A DNA stretch of 24,580 nucleotides from Dehalococcoidia bacterium. Its GTDB lineage: Bacteria; Chloroflexota; Dehalococcoidia; GIF9; UBA5629. The position numbers and the translations under genes are program-made. Below the pieces are notes generated by a model that worked only from the letters and a program-made list of their open reading frames with translations, had not been told where the DNA came from and searched no databases. Shown piece by piece: positions 15,324 through 23,275 of this stretch; the first letter of the stretch is position 1, and each line of letters opens with the position of its first letter. The stretch covers positions 1 to 24,580 of the forward strand of contig JAFGLP010000082.1 of assembly GCA_016927965.1 (NCBI GenBank), read 5' to 3'.

Positions 15324-16205
15324 ATGCCGCATAAATCAAAAAGACATGACTACAAATCCCACATTATAGAGGAGTACTACATCACCGAGGAGCCTTTTTA
15401 CCTGCCCCTGGGCGATGAGATGAGCCTTTTTGAGGCAGCTTATGCTGAACGTATACCGGTACTACTTAAAGGGCCGACAGGCTGCGGAAAGACCCGTTTC
15501 CTGGAGTACATGACTTACCGCATGAGCAATAAACTGCACGGGCATCAAGAGCCCGCCTCCGGACATGACGGCATCCCGCTGATCACCATTGCCTGTCACG
15601 AGGACCTGACGGCCAGCGACCTGGTGGGCAAATACTTGCTGGAAGGCGATACCACGCGATGGGTGGACGGCCCACTGACAAGAGCGGTTAAAAGCGGCGG
15701 TATCTGCTATCTCGATGAGGTGGTGGAAGCACGCAAGGACACTATTGTGCTGATACACCCGCTGGCCGATCACCGCAGGTCTTTATACATTGAGAAAAAA
15801 GGCGAGATGCTGGAGGCCAGCGACAGCTTTATGCTGGTTATATCTTATAACCCGGGCTACCAGAGCATCCTTAAAAACCTGAAACATAGCACCCGGCAGC
15901 GTTTCATAGCCATCGAATTCACACACCCTCCCCGGGACATAGAGAGCAAGATCATCAGCCATGAAGCAGGAGTTATCGATGACGTGGCAAGCAGGCTGGC
16001 CCGGCTGGGCGAAAAGATACGCAATATCAAAGAGCAGGACCTGTCGGAAGTAATCAGCACGCGGCTGCTGATTTACGCCGCCAGGCTGATAAAGGAAGGT
16101 ATACCCGCCAGGCGCGCCTGCGAGGTAGCCGCAGTATGGTCTATTACAGATGACCAGGAAGTACAGAAATCTCTTAAGGAAGTCGTCACTGCTATATTTG
16201 AATAA
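15324..16205 (+). CDS. MoxR-type AAA+ ATPase of the CbbQ/NirQ/NorQ group
   Basis: This 293-residue ATPase remodels or activates a partner enzyme together with a VWA protein. Walker A is GPTGCGKT (50-57), Walker B ends GGICYLDE (125-132), sensor 1 is the Asn in SYNPGYQ (174-180), and STRQRF (189-194) supplies the arginine finger. The YLPLGDE near residue 26-32 and the [20 protein letters not shown] region are typical of CbbQ/NorQ. GGAG lies 9 bases before the ATG. The VWA partner begins 18 bases after the stop. Relatives activate RuBisCO or help insert metal into nitric oxide reductase. Neither enzyme is encoded in this window, so the client is unknown. Confidence 0.9.
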   Translation: MPHKSKRHDYKSHIIEEYYITEEPFYLPLGDEMSLFEAAYAERIPVLLKGPTGCGKTRFLEYMTYRMSNKLHGHQEPASGHDGIPLITIACHEDLTASDLVGKYLLEGDTTRWVDGPLTRAVKSGGICYLDEVVEARKDTIVLIHPLADHRRSLYIEKKGEMLEASDSFMLVISYNPGYQSILKNLKHSTRQRFIAIEFTHPPRDIESKIISHEAGVIDDVASRLARLGEKIRNIKEQDLSEVISTRLLIYAARLIKEGIPARRACEVAAVWSITDDQEVQKSLKEVVTAIFE

Positions 16206-16223
16206 AGACAATGGCAATGATGT

Positions 16224-18347
16224 ATGAACGAATCAGCAGGCAACCGGGAGCAGCCAAAACAGGAAACAGCCAACAACTATTTCGGCATTGAGTTTTCCTC
16301 GATTGAGCCGGTCATGCAATTCTATTGCACAGCCCTTACAGGCCGGGAAGTCGAGATATCAACCGGCAGCAACCCGCCGACTACCCTTCGCAATACATGG
16401 TGGAAACAACTGTGCTCCGGCCATACGCCCAACGGGCATGTCCGTGTTTTTGTACCTGTTTCCTTCATGAATTATCCGGACTACGCAGACAACTTCGGCT
16501 GGTATAAATCGGTAGTTACACAGCAGATCGGTCATGCCGAGTTTGGATCTTTTGATTTTGATTACGATAAAGATTCCCTCCTGTTCGATAACCTGAGGTC
16601 AGGCATGCAGCCTGATCAGGGCAGTAGTGAATCAAGCTATCAAAGGTTTATTTCATTGTTCGATGACCGACTGCTGGCCGCACATATTTTCGTGGCCGCT
16701 GAGAATATACGCACCAATTACCTGGTGAAATACTATTACCCAGGGCTGAAACACCATTACCGGCGCATGCAGGAAGATATTCTGGTGGCATTGTCCCAGT
16801 TGCCAGGCATGACGCTGCGGCGGGCTTTTTATGAACTGCTGGAGGGGCTGGAGTTTGACGCGGTCCTGACAGAAAGCCTGGATGTGCTGTACACACCTCT
16901 GAGTGACGCCTGGGAGGTGCTTGGCCGGCTGTGTTCTCCGTCAGCTACTGTAGAAGATTCCACCGAAGCCGCCATACGCTTGTACGACATCGCCAAGAAG
17001 CTGCCCAAGAACCTGTTTGTCTCTTCCGCCTTAAGTTATATTCCTGGGACCGGGGAACCTGACTTCTCAGACGAGGATGGGCAGGAATTCGAGGGAGACT
17101 TCGATGCGGACGAGATGAAGCTGGACATGGAGATGCGGCCGCGCTCCGGGCAAAAAGCCACCATGCCGATGATAGCGGAGGATCTGAAGAAACTGGACGG
17201 GCAGAAAATTAATATAACGGACATCCAGAATTCACAATCTCTCCCTTCCACCGGATTGTCGGCAGCTGATCTACCGCGCGGCGTCCACATCTATCAGTTT
17301 TCACAGGCGAAATACCAGCAGGTCGACCAGTACCGGCCGGATGATACCATCTCCCCTGTCAAGCCGGAAGATGACGAGAAGCTCTTCCGCTACGATGAAT
17401 GGGACTTCCGGGCCAGGCGCTATATGGGCGAATGGTGCTGCATACGGGAAAAGGTCCTGAGCGAGGGCAGCAGCTATTTTTACGAGAAGACGCTGGAGAG
17501 CCGCAAGTCACTGGCTGCCGAACTAAAGCGCCAGTTCGAAAAACTGCCGGCGGAATTACTCTATAAGGCCAAGAACCTGGATGACGGCGATGAATATGAT
17601 CTCGACCTGGTTATCGGTGAACTGATTGATAAAAAGGCGGGGCGCACACCTTCAGGCAAGGTCTACTGGAAAAAGAAAAAAATAAAGCGTGACGTTGCAG
17701 TAGCCTTCCTGCTTGATATGAGCGGTTCGACGTCCGATCTTATCAATAAAAGCCGCACACCGATGGAGTATGACGAATCAATTAAGTACGATTTCATGAA
17801 GTTCGTCATGCAGCCGCGGCGCCGCATCATCGACCTGGAAAAAGAAAGTATTGTGCTGCTGATGCACGCTATTGAGACACTGGGTGATAACTACGGTATC
17901 TATGGTTTCTCCGGCCATGGCCGCTCGAAGGTACAATTCCTGGTGATAAAAGATTTCAGTGAGTCCATAAGCGAGAAGATCAAACGCCGTGTGGACAATA
18001 TCGCTCCCATCCACGGCACACGCATGGGTCCGGCCATCCGACATGCTACGTCCAAGCTGGACGCTTTCGGCAGTTCTCTCAAGCTGCTTTTCCTGGTAAG
18101 CGACGGCTACCCGCAAGACTCCATGTACGGCTATGACGATGACGATAAGGAATATGCCATACACGATACCAAGATGGCCCTGCTGGAAGCGACGCGGAAG
18201 AATATTACACCATTTTGCCTGACGGTGGATTCGGCGGGTAATGACTACCTGCGCACCATGTGCGATGATATCGGCTATGAAGTGCTGGATGATATAGAGA
18301 TGCTGCCTCACCGCCTTCCCATGCTCTATCGCAAGCTGTCCGTCTGA
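16224..18347 (+). CDS. VWA-domain protein of the CbbO/NorD type
   Basis: This 707-residue protein is the usual partner of a CbbQ/NorQ ATPase and is thought to act as the substrate adaptor. A long N-terminal helical region contains YCTALTGREVEIS and GHAEFGSFDFDYDKDS, followed by an acidic middle section (about 270-310). The C-terminal VWA domain carries a complete MIDAS metal site: DMSGS at 498-502, Thr599 in HGTRMG and Asp627 in SDGYPQD. It is close in length to CbbO proteins. The ribosome-binding site is weak, suggesting coupling with the ATPase upstream. The intact MIDAS implies Mg-dependent binding to an acidic side chain on the client or ATPase. Confidence 0.88.
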   Translation: MNESAGNREQPKQETANNYFGIEFSSIEPVMQFYCTALTGREVEISTGSNPPTTLRNTWWKQLCSGHTPNGHVRVFVPVSFMNYPDYADNFGWYKSVVTQQIGHAEFGSFDFDYDKDSLLFDNLRSGMQPDQGSSESSYQRFISLFDDRLLAAHIFVAAENIRTNYLVKYYYPGLKHHYRRMQEDILVALSQLPGMTLRRAFYELLEGLEFDAVLTESLDVLYTPLSDAWEVLGRLCSPSATVEDSTEAAIRLYDIAKKLPKNLFVSSALSYIPGTGEPDFSDEDGQEFEGDFDADEMKLDMEMRPRSGQKATMPMIAEDLKKLDGQKINITDIQNSQSLPSTGLSAADLPRGVHIYQFSQAKYQQVDQYRPDDTISPVKPEDDEKLFRYDEWDFRARRYMGEWCCIREKVLSEGSSYFYEKTLESRKSLAAELKRQFEKLPAELLYKAKNLDDGDEYDLDLVIGELIDKKAGRTPSGKVYWKKKKIKRDVAVAFLLDMSGSTSDLINKSRTPMEYDESIKYDFMKFVMQPRRRIIDLEKESIVLLMHAIETLGDNYGIYGFSGHGRSKVQFLVIKDFSESISEKIKRRVDNIAPIHGTRMGPAIRHATSKLDAFGSSLKLLFLVSDGYPQDSMYGYDDDDKEYAIHDTKMALLEATRKNITPFCLTVDSAGNDYLRTMCDDIGYEVLDDIEMLPHRLPMLYRKLSV

Positions 18348-18356
18348 TATGCCACG

Positions 18357-18385
18357 TTGCAATACGCAAATATCCGGTTTATAAT
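18357..18385 (+). promoter_or_regulatory. Candidate promoter of the pilin gene
   Basis: TTGCAA (18357-18362) is followed after 17 bases by a perfect TATAAT (18380-18385). GGAGG (18421-18425) follows, 8 bases before the ATG. This gives the pilin-like gene its own transcript, separate from the VWA gene. Confidence 0.55.
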
Positions 18386-18433
18386 AAAAAAGCGCAGACG
18401 ATTATACGCAGGAAATACCTGGAGGATAGGCCT

Positions 18434-18733
18434 ATGAGAGGCAGTCAAAGAGGTTATACGCTAATAGAGCTAATGGTGGCAATTTCGATTGTCGGCGTAT
18501 TGAGCAGCACTGTCATGGTAGCCGAGCAAAAATACGTCAATGCCGGAAAGCCGGAGGCGCTTAGAATTGAATACAAAACTATAGCCACCGCAGCCCGCGC
18601 TTATTTAAATGACATGGACAGGTTCCCTTCCTCTGACGATGAATTAGCCGCTGCAGAATATATCGACTCCGTACCCACTTTGGCTGATTACAACATTGAT
18701 GCCAGTGGTAAAATAACACAGATACCCAGGTAA
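18434..18733 (+). CDS. Type IV pilin / type II pseudopilin-like protein
   Basis: This 99-residue precursor has a class III signal: a short basic leader ending at Gly7, then YTLIELMVAISIVGVL. The Glu at +5 of the mature protein (Glu12) is the residue needed for methylation and assembly. The +1 residue is Tyr instead of the usual Phe. The soluble part is small, with a helix continuing to about residue 58, then DRFPSSDDELAAAEYID, reminiscent of GspG-like pseudopilins. It has its own promoter and terminator, and no prepilin peptidase, ATPase or secretin gene is present, so it is an orphan subunit served by machinery elsewhere. Confidence 0.82.
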   Translation: MRGSQRGYTLIELMVAISIVGVLSSTVMVAEQKYVNAGKPEALRIEYKTIATAARAYLNDMDRFPSSDDELAAAEYIDSVPTLADYNIDASGKITQIPR

Positions 18734-18754
18734 CTGATAATATAATAATGCCGC

Positions 18755-18786
18755 AATAAAGCAGGCCCGCTAAGGCCTGCTTTATT
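18755..18786. terminator. Bidirectional intrinsic terminator
   Basis: AATAAAGCAGGC (18755-18766) pairs perfectly with GCCTGCTTTATT (18775-18786) around an 8-base loop. The stem is GC-rich near the loop and A/T-rich at its base. It sits between the converging ends of the pilin gene and the transporter gene and should stop transcription from both sides. Confidence 0.85.
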
Positions 18787-18807
18787 ATATATCAATCTTG
18801 ATGGAAA

Positions 18808-19371
18808 TTACCGGGATATCCAGGGTTTCCCAACCGGTAAATTCCAGCCAAACTGGGTGAAAACGCCGTGCGCCATCAGGTACCAGGCAGTAAGGGCGCA
18901 GATGATGAGATCGATAGCTGCGACAATGGTAAATACAGGCATCCCGCCCAGGAAGCTGAGATCCAGGAAAATGAATCCTAGCAGAAGTGTCAGGAAAAGG
19001 AAGGCGACCATGCCGTTCTGTTTAAGCGTCCCGATGAAGAAGATCACGGTTATGAGCGTGAACACGACCAGAAACCAGCCTATGTCAACGCTTGTTATTT
19101 TCAAAATGCCGTACTGAGTCCCCAGCAGGCAACCGCCCAGTGCCAGCCAGAATGCCCCGTACGTAGAAAAGGCGGCATAGCCGAAGTTATTCCCCGTTTT
19201 GAATTCCTGCAGGCCCGCAATCAACTGCATCAGGCCGCCGAAGAATACAGCAGCCCAAAAAACCGAGCCGGCCCCGCATAAACCTAGGTTGTGAAATTGT
19301 AGGAGCAGCGTTGTCCCCCCAAAACCTGCCAAACCGACCACTGCCGGATTACTCTGCGGCTTGTCACTCAT
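18808..19371 (-). CDS. GPR1/FUN34/YaaH-family (SatP-like) acetate transporter
   Basis: This 187-residue inner-membrane protein has about six hydrophobic segments. The family signature NPAVVGLAGFG lies near the N-terminus (residues 8-18), and GLQEFKTGNNFGYAAFSTYG, the second conserved block, lies near 53-72. Relatives move acetate or other small monocarboxylates, or ammonium in some fungi. A strong GGGAGG lies 6 bases before the ATG. The next minus-strand genes upstream are a rubrerythrin and an NDP-forming acyl-CoA synthetase subunit, so acetate uptake or release could link to acetyl-CoA metabolism. The substrate is inferred from the family. Confidence 0.9.
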   Translation of the reverse strand: MSDKPQSNPAVVGLAGFGGTTLLLQFHNLGLCGAGSVFWAAVFFGGLMQLIAGLQEFKTGNNFGYAAFSTYGAFWLALGGCLLGTQYGILKITSVDIGWFLVVFTLITVIFFIGTLKQNGMVAFLFLTLLLGFIFLDLSFLGGMPVFTIVAAIDLIICALTAWYLMAHGVFTQFGWNLPVGKPWISR

Positions 19372-19463
19372 TTAATACCTCCCTTTAATCTATTTGCCAA
19401 CTGGAAAGGTAATCAATTTGATCGTAACACAGGACCTATGTGCGAATATACCAGCATAACAGC

Positions 19464-20042
19464 TTAATAGTTATCCGCCAGAACCTCGTAGTAGGATTGC
19501 GGATGCTTGCATGCCGGGCAAATAGCTGGGGCCTCCGTACCCTCATGGATATACCCGCAGTTGGCGCAGTGCCACACAGTCTTGCCCTTCTTTTTAAACA
19601 CCTCGCCTTTATCTATATTGGCGGCCAGCTTCCTGTACCTTGACTCGTGGAATTTCTCTACTTTGGCTATCTGGTCAAACGAGTTGGCAACATCGTCGAA
19701 GCCTTCCTGCCGGGCAACTGCAGCGAAATCGGAGTATAGGGCCGTCCACTCCATTTTTTCGCCGTCCGCTGCAGCTTCCAGGTTGGCTTTAGTGTCTTTA
19801 ATCATCCCCGCCGGGTAAGCCGCTGTTATCTCAACTTCCCCGCCTTCAAGGTATTGAAAGAACACTTTTGCGTGTTCCTTCTCGTTGCCAGCAGTCTCCT
19901 CGAAGATATCAGCTATCTGTATGAAACCGTCTTTCCTGGCCTGGCTGGCGAAGTATGTATATCTCATCCTCGCCTGCGATTCACCGGCAAAAGCCTTCAG
20001 CAAATTCTTTTCTGTTTTGGTGCCTTTAAGCGATTTACCCAT
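19464..20042 (-). CDS. Rubrerythrin
   Basis: This is a 192-residue non-haem diiron peroxidase that reduces hydrogen peroxide in anaerobes. The N-terminal ferritin-like domain shows KAFAGESQARMRYTYFA and EETAGNEKEHAK with the Glu and His ligands, and a second pair around KVEKFHESRY. The C-terminal rubredoxin-like domain has WHCANCGY and ICPACKHP, giving the four Cys ligands for the mononuclear iron. The ATG at 20042 is chosen because GGAGGG lies 10 bases upstream and MGKSLKGTKTEKNL is the usual family start. An in-frame TTG 21 bases upstream would overlap that ribosome-binding site. It signals an oxygen-sensitive host. Confidence 0.95.
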   Translation of the reverse strand: MGKSLKGTKTEKNLLKAFAGESQARMRYTYFASQARKDGFIQIADIFEETAGNEKEHAKVFFQYLEGGEVEITAAYPAGMIKDTKANLEAAADGEKMEWTALYSDFAAVARQEGFDDVANSFDQIAKVEKFHESRYRKLAANIDKGEVFKKKGKTVWHCANCGYIHEGTEAPAICPACKHPQSYYEVLADNY

Positions 20043-20094
20043 GCTGCGTTTTCCCTCCAACAAATTTTTTCCTGCGTGATTGTCGTACCATGTA

Positions 20095-20100
20095 ATTATA
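20095..20100 (-). promoter_or_regulatory. Candidate -10 box for rubrerythrin
   Basis: A perfect TATAAT lies on the minus strand 52 bases before the rubrerythrin ATG. The expected -35 position has only a weak match. It suggests a transcript separate from the acyl-CoA synthetase gene, which ends 24 bases further upstream on the same strand. Confidence 0.35.
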
Positions 20101-20123
20101 AAAGAGACAGGACATCCATGCCA

Positions 20124-21584
20124 CTAGATATGGCTCTGGCCTGAAATCCGGGCATATTTATAAAGTGCGCTGACCGCCCTGGCAGTAGCCTCGTTCGATG
20201 GAAAGACAGGAAAACCCCGCTGCTGGAAGGCGTTCTTTAAAGACAGGTCAATATCCCTTTCATCTTCATCCTGTAAAAAAGGATCAAGCATGATACTGAG
20301 GAATACCGGCTTGCCCAGCACATCACGGCAGTAGCTGCACCCTTTCAGCATCAGCTCGGTCACGGTCTGCATGTGCCCGGCCGCCCGTTCCCTGAGAGCA
20401 CGGCGCATATAGCGAAACTGGTCGAACATGAACACCAGCAAATCCGCATTTTTATCCGCAGCAATGATCTTGATGATCTCAGCCATATTGCCTGCGTCCT
20501 TGTGAATTCTGTAAAAAAGCGGCCAGGCATCCAGCGGATTGCCGATGCTGGTGCCTGCCACCGGCACAACCGCCCTGAGCTTTTGCAGTGTATCCTCGCT
20601 GAACCGCGGGACATTCATACCCTCGCTGATAAGCAAATCCGTCTGCATCACGCTCAAGCCGCCCGAATTGGCTATCATGGCCACGCCATTGCCCCTGGGC
20701 AATGGGGAATGCGTGAAAGCAACGGCTGCATTCATCATCTCATCATTGTTATTGACCTGGATGGCGCCGCACTGGCGGAATAACGAACTCCATAGCACAG
20801 GTGTACCAGTCAACTGGCCTGTATGCGATCTTGCCACACGGTTGCCGCTGTCGGACATACCCCCCTTGATGGCAAAAACCGGCTTCCTAGCCGCTGCATA
20901 GGCCAGCGCTTCCTTGAGCCTTCGACCGTCTTTAGAACCCTCAATATACAGGGCTATCATGTGAGTATCCGGGTCATCCGCCAGGTACTGAAGGAAATCC
21001 GGACAGTCCAGGTCAACAGCGTTGCCGTAGCTCACGACCTTGCTGAAACTGATATTTTTTGTACGGCCGAAATATGAGAAAAGCTCAGCCACACTGCCGC
21101 TCTGGGCAATTACACCGATATGGCCTTCCTCTTCGGTCGATTCGGGAATAATCGCCAGCCCCGAGCGGGGGCAGTATATGCCGAAGCAGTTCGGACCGAT
21201 CAGCCTTATTTTTCCTGTAGCCGTTTCCCTGAGCTTCTGCTCCAGCGCAGCGCCTTCCGGCAGCCCCGTCTCGCTGAAACCTGCGCTGAAGATCTGTGCG
21301 CATTTTATGCCTTTTTGAATGCATTCTTCGATCACCCGGCAGACGAGGTTGGCGTTTACTGAAATAATGGCATAGTCCAGGGGTTCTTCGATATCGAGGA
21401 CAGAGGGATAACACCTTCTTCCGAATATCTCGGTATATTTGGGATTGACCAGGAAAAGGCAGCCCCTGATCTTGGTTTTTAAATGCGCCAGCGTTGCAAT
21501 GTCGACCGTGGGGGAGGCCCCTATTATCACCACCGAGCGGGGGTTGAAGGTGGCATCCATCTCTGCAAATTTATTACTATTCAA
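20124..21584 (-). CDS. NDP-forming acyl-CoA (acetate-CoA ligase) synthetase, alpha-type subunit
   Basis: This 486-residue protein has an N-terminal CoA-binding Rossmann domain (IIGASPTVD at 20-28, VNPKY at 46-50, FSAGFSETG at 99-107, IGPNCFGI at 129-136) and two succinyl-CoA-ligase-like domains. The phosphorylatable His is His254 in ARSHTGQLTG. Such enzymes interconvert acyl-CoA plus ADP and phosphate with acid plus ATP, a main ATP-yielding step in acetate-forming anaerobes. The ATP-grasp beta part is absent from this polypeptide and from the window, so a separate beta subunit elsewhere would be needed. The start is TTG, supported by GAGGAGG (21592-21598) with a 7-base spacer. Acetate is the likely but unproven substrate. 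Confidence 0.87.
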   Translation of the reverse strand: MNSNKFAEMDATFNPRSVVIIGASPTVDIATLAHLKTKIRGCLFLVNPKYTEIFGRRCYPSVLDIEEPLDYAIISVNANLVCRVIEECIQKGIKCAQIFSAGFSETGLPEGAALEQKLRETATGKIRLIGPNCFGIYCPRSGLAIIPESTEEEGHIGVIAQSGSVAELFSYFGRTKNISFSKVVSYGNAVDLDCPDFLQYLADDPDTHMIALYIEGSKDGRRLKEALAYAAARKPVFAIKGGMSDSGNRVARSHTGQLTGTPVLWSSLFRQCGAIQVNNNDEMMNAAVAFTHSPLPRGNGVAMIANSGGLSVMQTDLLISEGMNVPRFSEDTLQKLRAVVPVAGTSIGNPLDAWPLFYRIHKDAGNMAEIIKIIAADKNADLLVFMFDQFRYMRRALRERAAGHMQTVTELMLKGCSYCRDVLGKPVFLSIMLDPFLQDEDERDIDLSLKNAFQQRGFPVFPSNEATARAVSALYKYARISGQSHI

Positions 21585-21818
21585 AACTGGGCCTCCTCAA
21601 TACAGTGCAGTCATTAAACAACCACTGAAAGGATATTCCCGGCATACCTTGCCTCCCTGTGTATTTTCCGCTGCCGCTTTATCTCCGGATTCACGTACAA
21701 TTTATTTTAAGCAGCTTAAAATTATATAATATTCAGACAATTGGAAATAAGCCAGACGGACAGCTATTCAGAATTAATCCACGCTTCCGTGTACAGATCA
21801 GGAACCGGACAGTAAAAC
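21585..21818. other. Divergent intergenic region
   Basis: This holds the start signals of the minus-strand acyl-CoA synthetase gene and the plus-strand lipoprotein pair. TATAAT at 21725-21730 on the plus strand is a candidate -10 for the lipoproteins, without a good -35. No further gene is supported. Confidence 0.45.
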
Positions 21819-22541
21819 ATGAAAAAAATATTAGCAAGATTTTATCAGACCACGGCCATCATCATTATCCTCAGCACAGCCCTATCCTGTGCGGAGCCAC
21901 CCCCGTCAGTAACTTCTGCCAATAATACTGCCCCTGCAACAGTATCACTGAAGGTCATCGATATCGTTGGCATACATGAATGGAAACCTTTGCAGGAGAG
22001 CACTCTGATTTGTGCGCTTGAGGAGGAGAGCGACAGCACGCTTAAATACTCTTGGTCTGCCGAGCAGGGGACTATCAACGGTCAAGGAAAACAGGCTACC
22101 TGGATTGCCCCTGAGATCCCGGGCTCTTTCAGGGTTACAGTGGAGGTCTCCGACGCCGGGGGTAAGGGTACAACCTTCAGCAAAGCTTTTAAAGTAACCA
22201 CCAATCCTTACAACAATGATACCCCCGACAGCACAATTTACCTGAAGTTCAATTTACCCTCCAGCACGGTAGTTACGGGCGCGGCACATCCCAAGGTATT
22301 TACAACTTCTGAGATACAATGCGTCGTTGAAGGCAGCAGAGCCTCTGATCTAACCTACCAGTGGACATCCCCGACGGGAAAGCTGATCGGCAACGGATTG
22401 GAGGAGGGCAAAGCCAGCAGGGTCGGCTGGATTGCCCCCGGTATTGCCGGCGACTACAAGGTATCCGTGATAGTCAGCGATAAATCGGGCAATTCAGCCA
22501 GCGGCGAGGTCAATTTCGATGTTTACTGCTGCAGGCCATAA
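21819..22541 (+). CDS. PKD/Ig-like lipoprotein 1 with Cys-Cys tail
   Basis: This is a 240-residue predicted lipoprotein with a lipobox-like ALSC ending at Cys24. Two Ig/PKD-like beta-sandwich domains follow. The first contains KYSWSAEQGTI and FRVTVEVSDAGG. The second contains IQCVVEG, LTYQWTSPTGKL, WIAPGIAGDYKVSVIVSD and ends VNFDVYCCRP. Each domain has the PKD-type Y-x-W core and a V-x-V-S-D strand. It is a tandem duplicate of the next gene, whose second domain is especially similar. Both keep a Cys in the second domain and a CC two residues from the C-terminus. Function is unknown; surface binding or a structural role is likely. Confidence 0.78.
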   Translation: MKKILARFYQTTAIIIILSTALSCAEPPPSVTSANNTAPATVSLKVIDIVGIHEWKPLQESTLICALEEESDSTLKYSWSAEQGTINGQGKQATWIAPEIPGSFRVTVEVSDAGGKGTTFSKAFKVTTNPYNNDTPDSTIYLKFNLPSSTVVTGAAHPKVFTTSEIQCVVEGSRASDLTYQWTSPTGKLIGNGLEEGKASRVGWIAPGIAGDYKVSVIVSDKSGNSASGEVNFDVYCCRP

Positions 22542-22570
22542 ATTTGCACAGCCATAGAAGGTATGAAAAT

Positions 22571-23269
22571 ATGAAAACCACACTGAAACTTGTAATAGCA
22601 ACCGCTCTGCTATCAGCGCTGCTGCTGATAAATGCATCATGCGCAGCACCGCAGGAAACCTCGGAAAACCAGCCTCCGCTAATCACCCGGATTAGCGGTG
22701 CTACCGACTGGGCACCGGCCTCTGAAGGTGAGTTTAATGTAACTGCTGAAGACCCGGACGGCGACAGCCTGACATATACCTGGCTGGCCGACAACGGCAC
22801 GCTGACGCCGGATGGTGACACGGCCATCTGGTTCTCTCCGGAGCAGATGGGTAAATATAACATCACCGTTAAGGTAACCGACACCAGCGGTCATGAATCG
22901 ACACTGACAAAAGAGGTCCGCGTCTTTATTAACGCCGATGGAAGCATAACACCCGATGCGCCCGTGTTGTTGAGAATGTCGATGTCTTCCAGCGACAATG
23001 TAACCGGCTCTAAAAGAGTCCGTATCTGGACATCCACTCCGGTGGAATGCGTGGTGGACGGCAAAGACCTGCAGGACTTAAAATACATATGGACGGCCTC
23101 TAACGGTAAAATACAGGGGAAAGGGTTGAAAGAAGATGTCGCCAGCAAAGTAATGTGGATTGCTCCGGGGGTGGCAGGAGATTACACACTCGATGTGGTG
23201 GTCGACGACAACCATGGCAACCAGTGTAAAGGTACTGTTAATTTCCAAGTGTTCTGTTGCGGCAACTGA
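22571..23269 (+). CDS. PKD/Ig-like lipoprotein 2 with Cys-Cys tail
   Basis: This is a 232-residue paralogue of the preceding gene. The ATG at 22571 is preferred because AGAAGG lies 9 bases upstream and it gives a clean signal ending in NASC, an imperfect lipobox. A TTG 27 bases upstream would add only a polar, charged prefix. The first PKD-like domain has TAEDPDGDSLTYTWLADNG and YNITVKVTDTSG. The second has VECVVDG, LKYIWTASNGKI, WIAPGVAGDYTLDVVVDD and ends VNFQVFCCGN. It lies 29 bases after gene 1 and 6 bases before the PAC2 gene, forming a three-gene unit. Confidence 0.78.
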   Translation: MKTTLKLVIATALLSALLLINASCAAPQETSENQPPLITRISGATDWAPASEGEFNVTAEDPDGDSLTYTWLADNGTLTPDGDTAIWFSPEQMGKYNITVKVTDTSGHESTLTKEVRVFINADGSITPDAPVLLRMSMSSSDNVTGSKRVRIWTSTPVECVVDGKDLQDLKYIWTASNGKIQGKGLKEDVASKVMWIAPGVAGDYTLDVVVDDNHGNQCKGTVNFQVFCCGN

Positions 23270-23275
23270 TTTACA

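Noticed and set aside
20043..20063. TTG start for rubrerythrin at 20063
   Set aside because: The extra codons overlap the GGAGGG ribosome-binding site that serves the ATG at 20042, where family members usually start.
22544..22570. TTG start for the second PKD-like lipoprotein
   Set aside because: It would add a charged prefix before the signal sequence; the ATG at 22571 has AGAAGG upstream.
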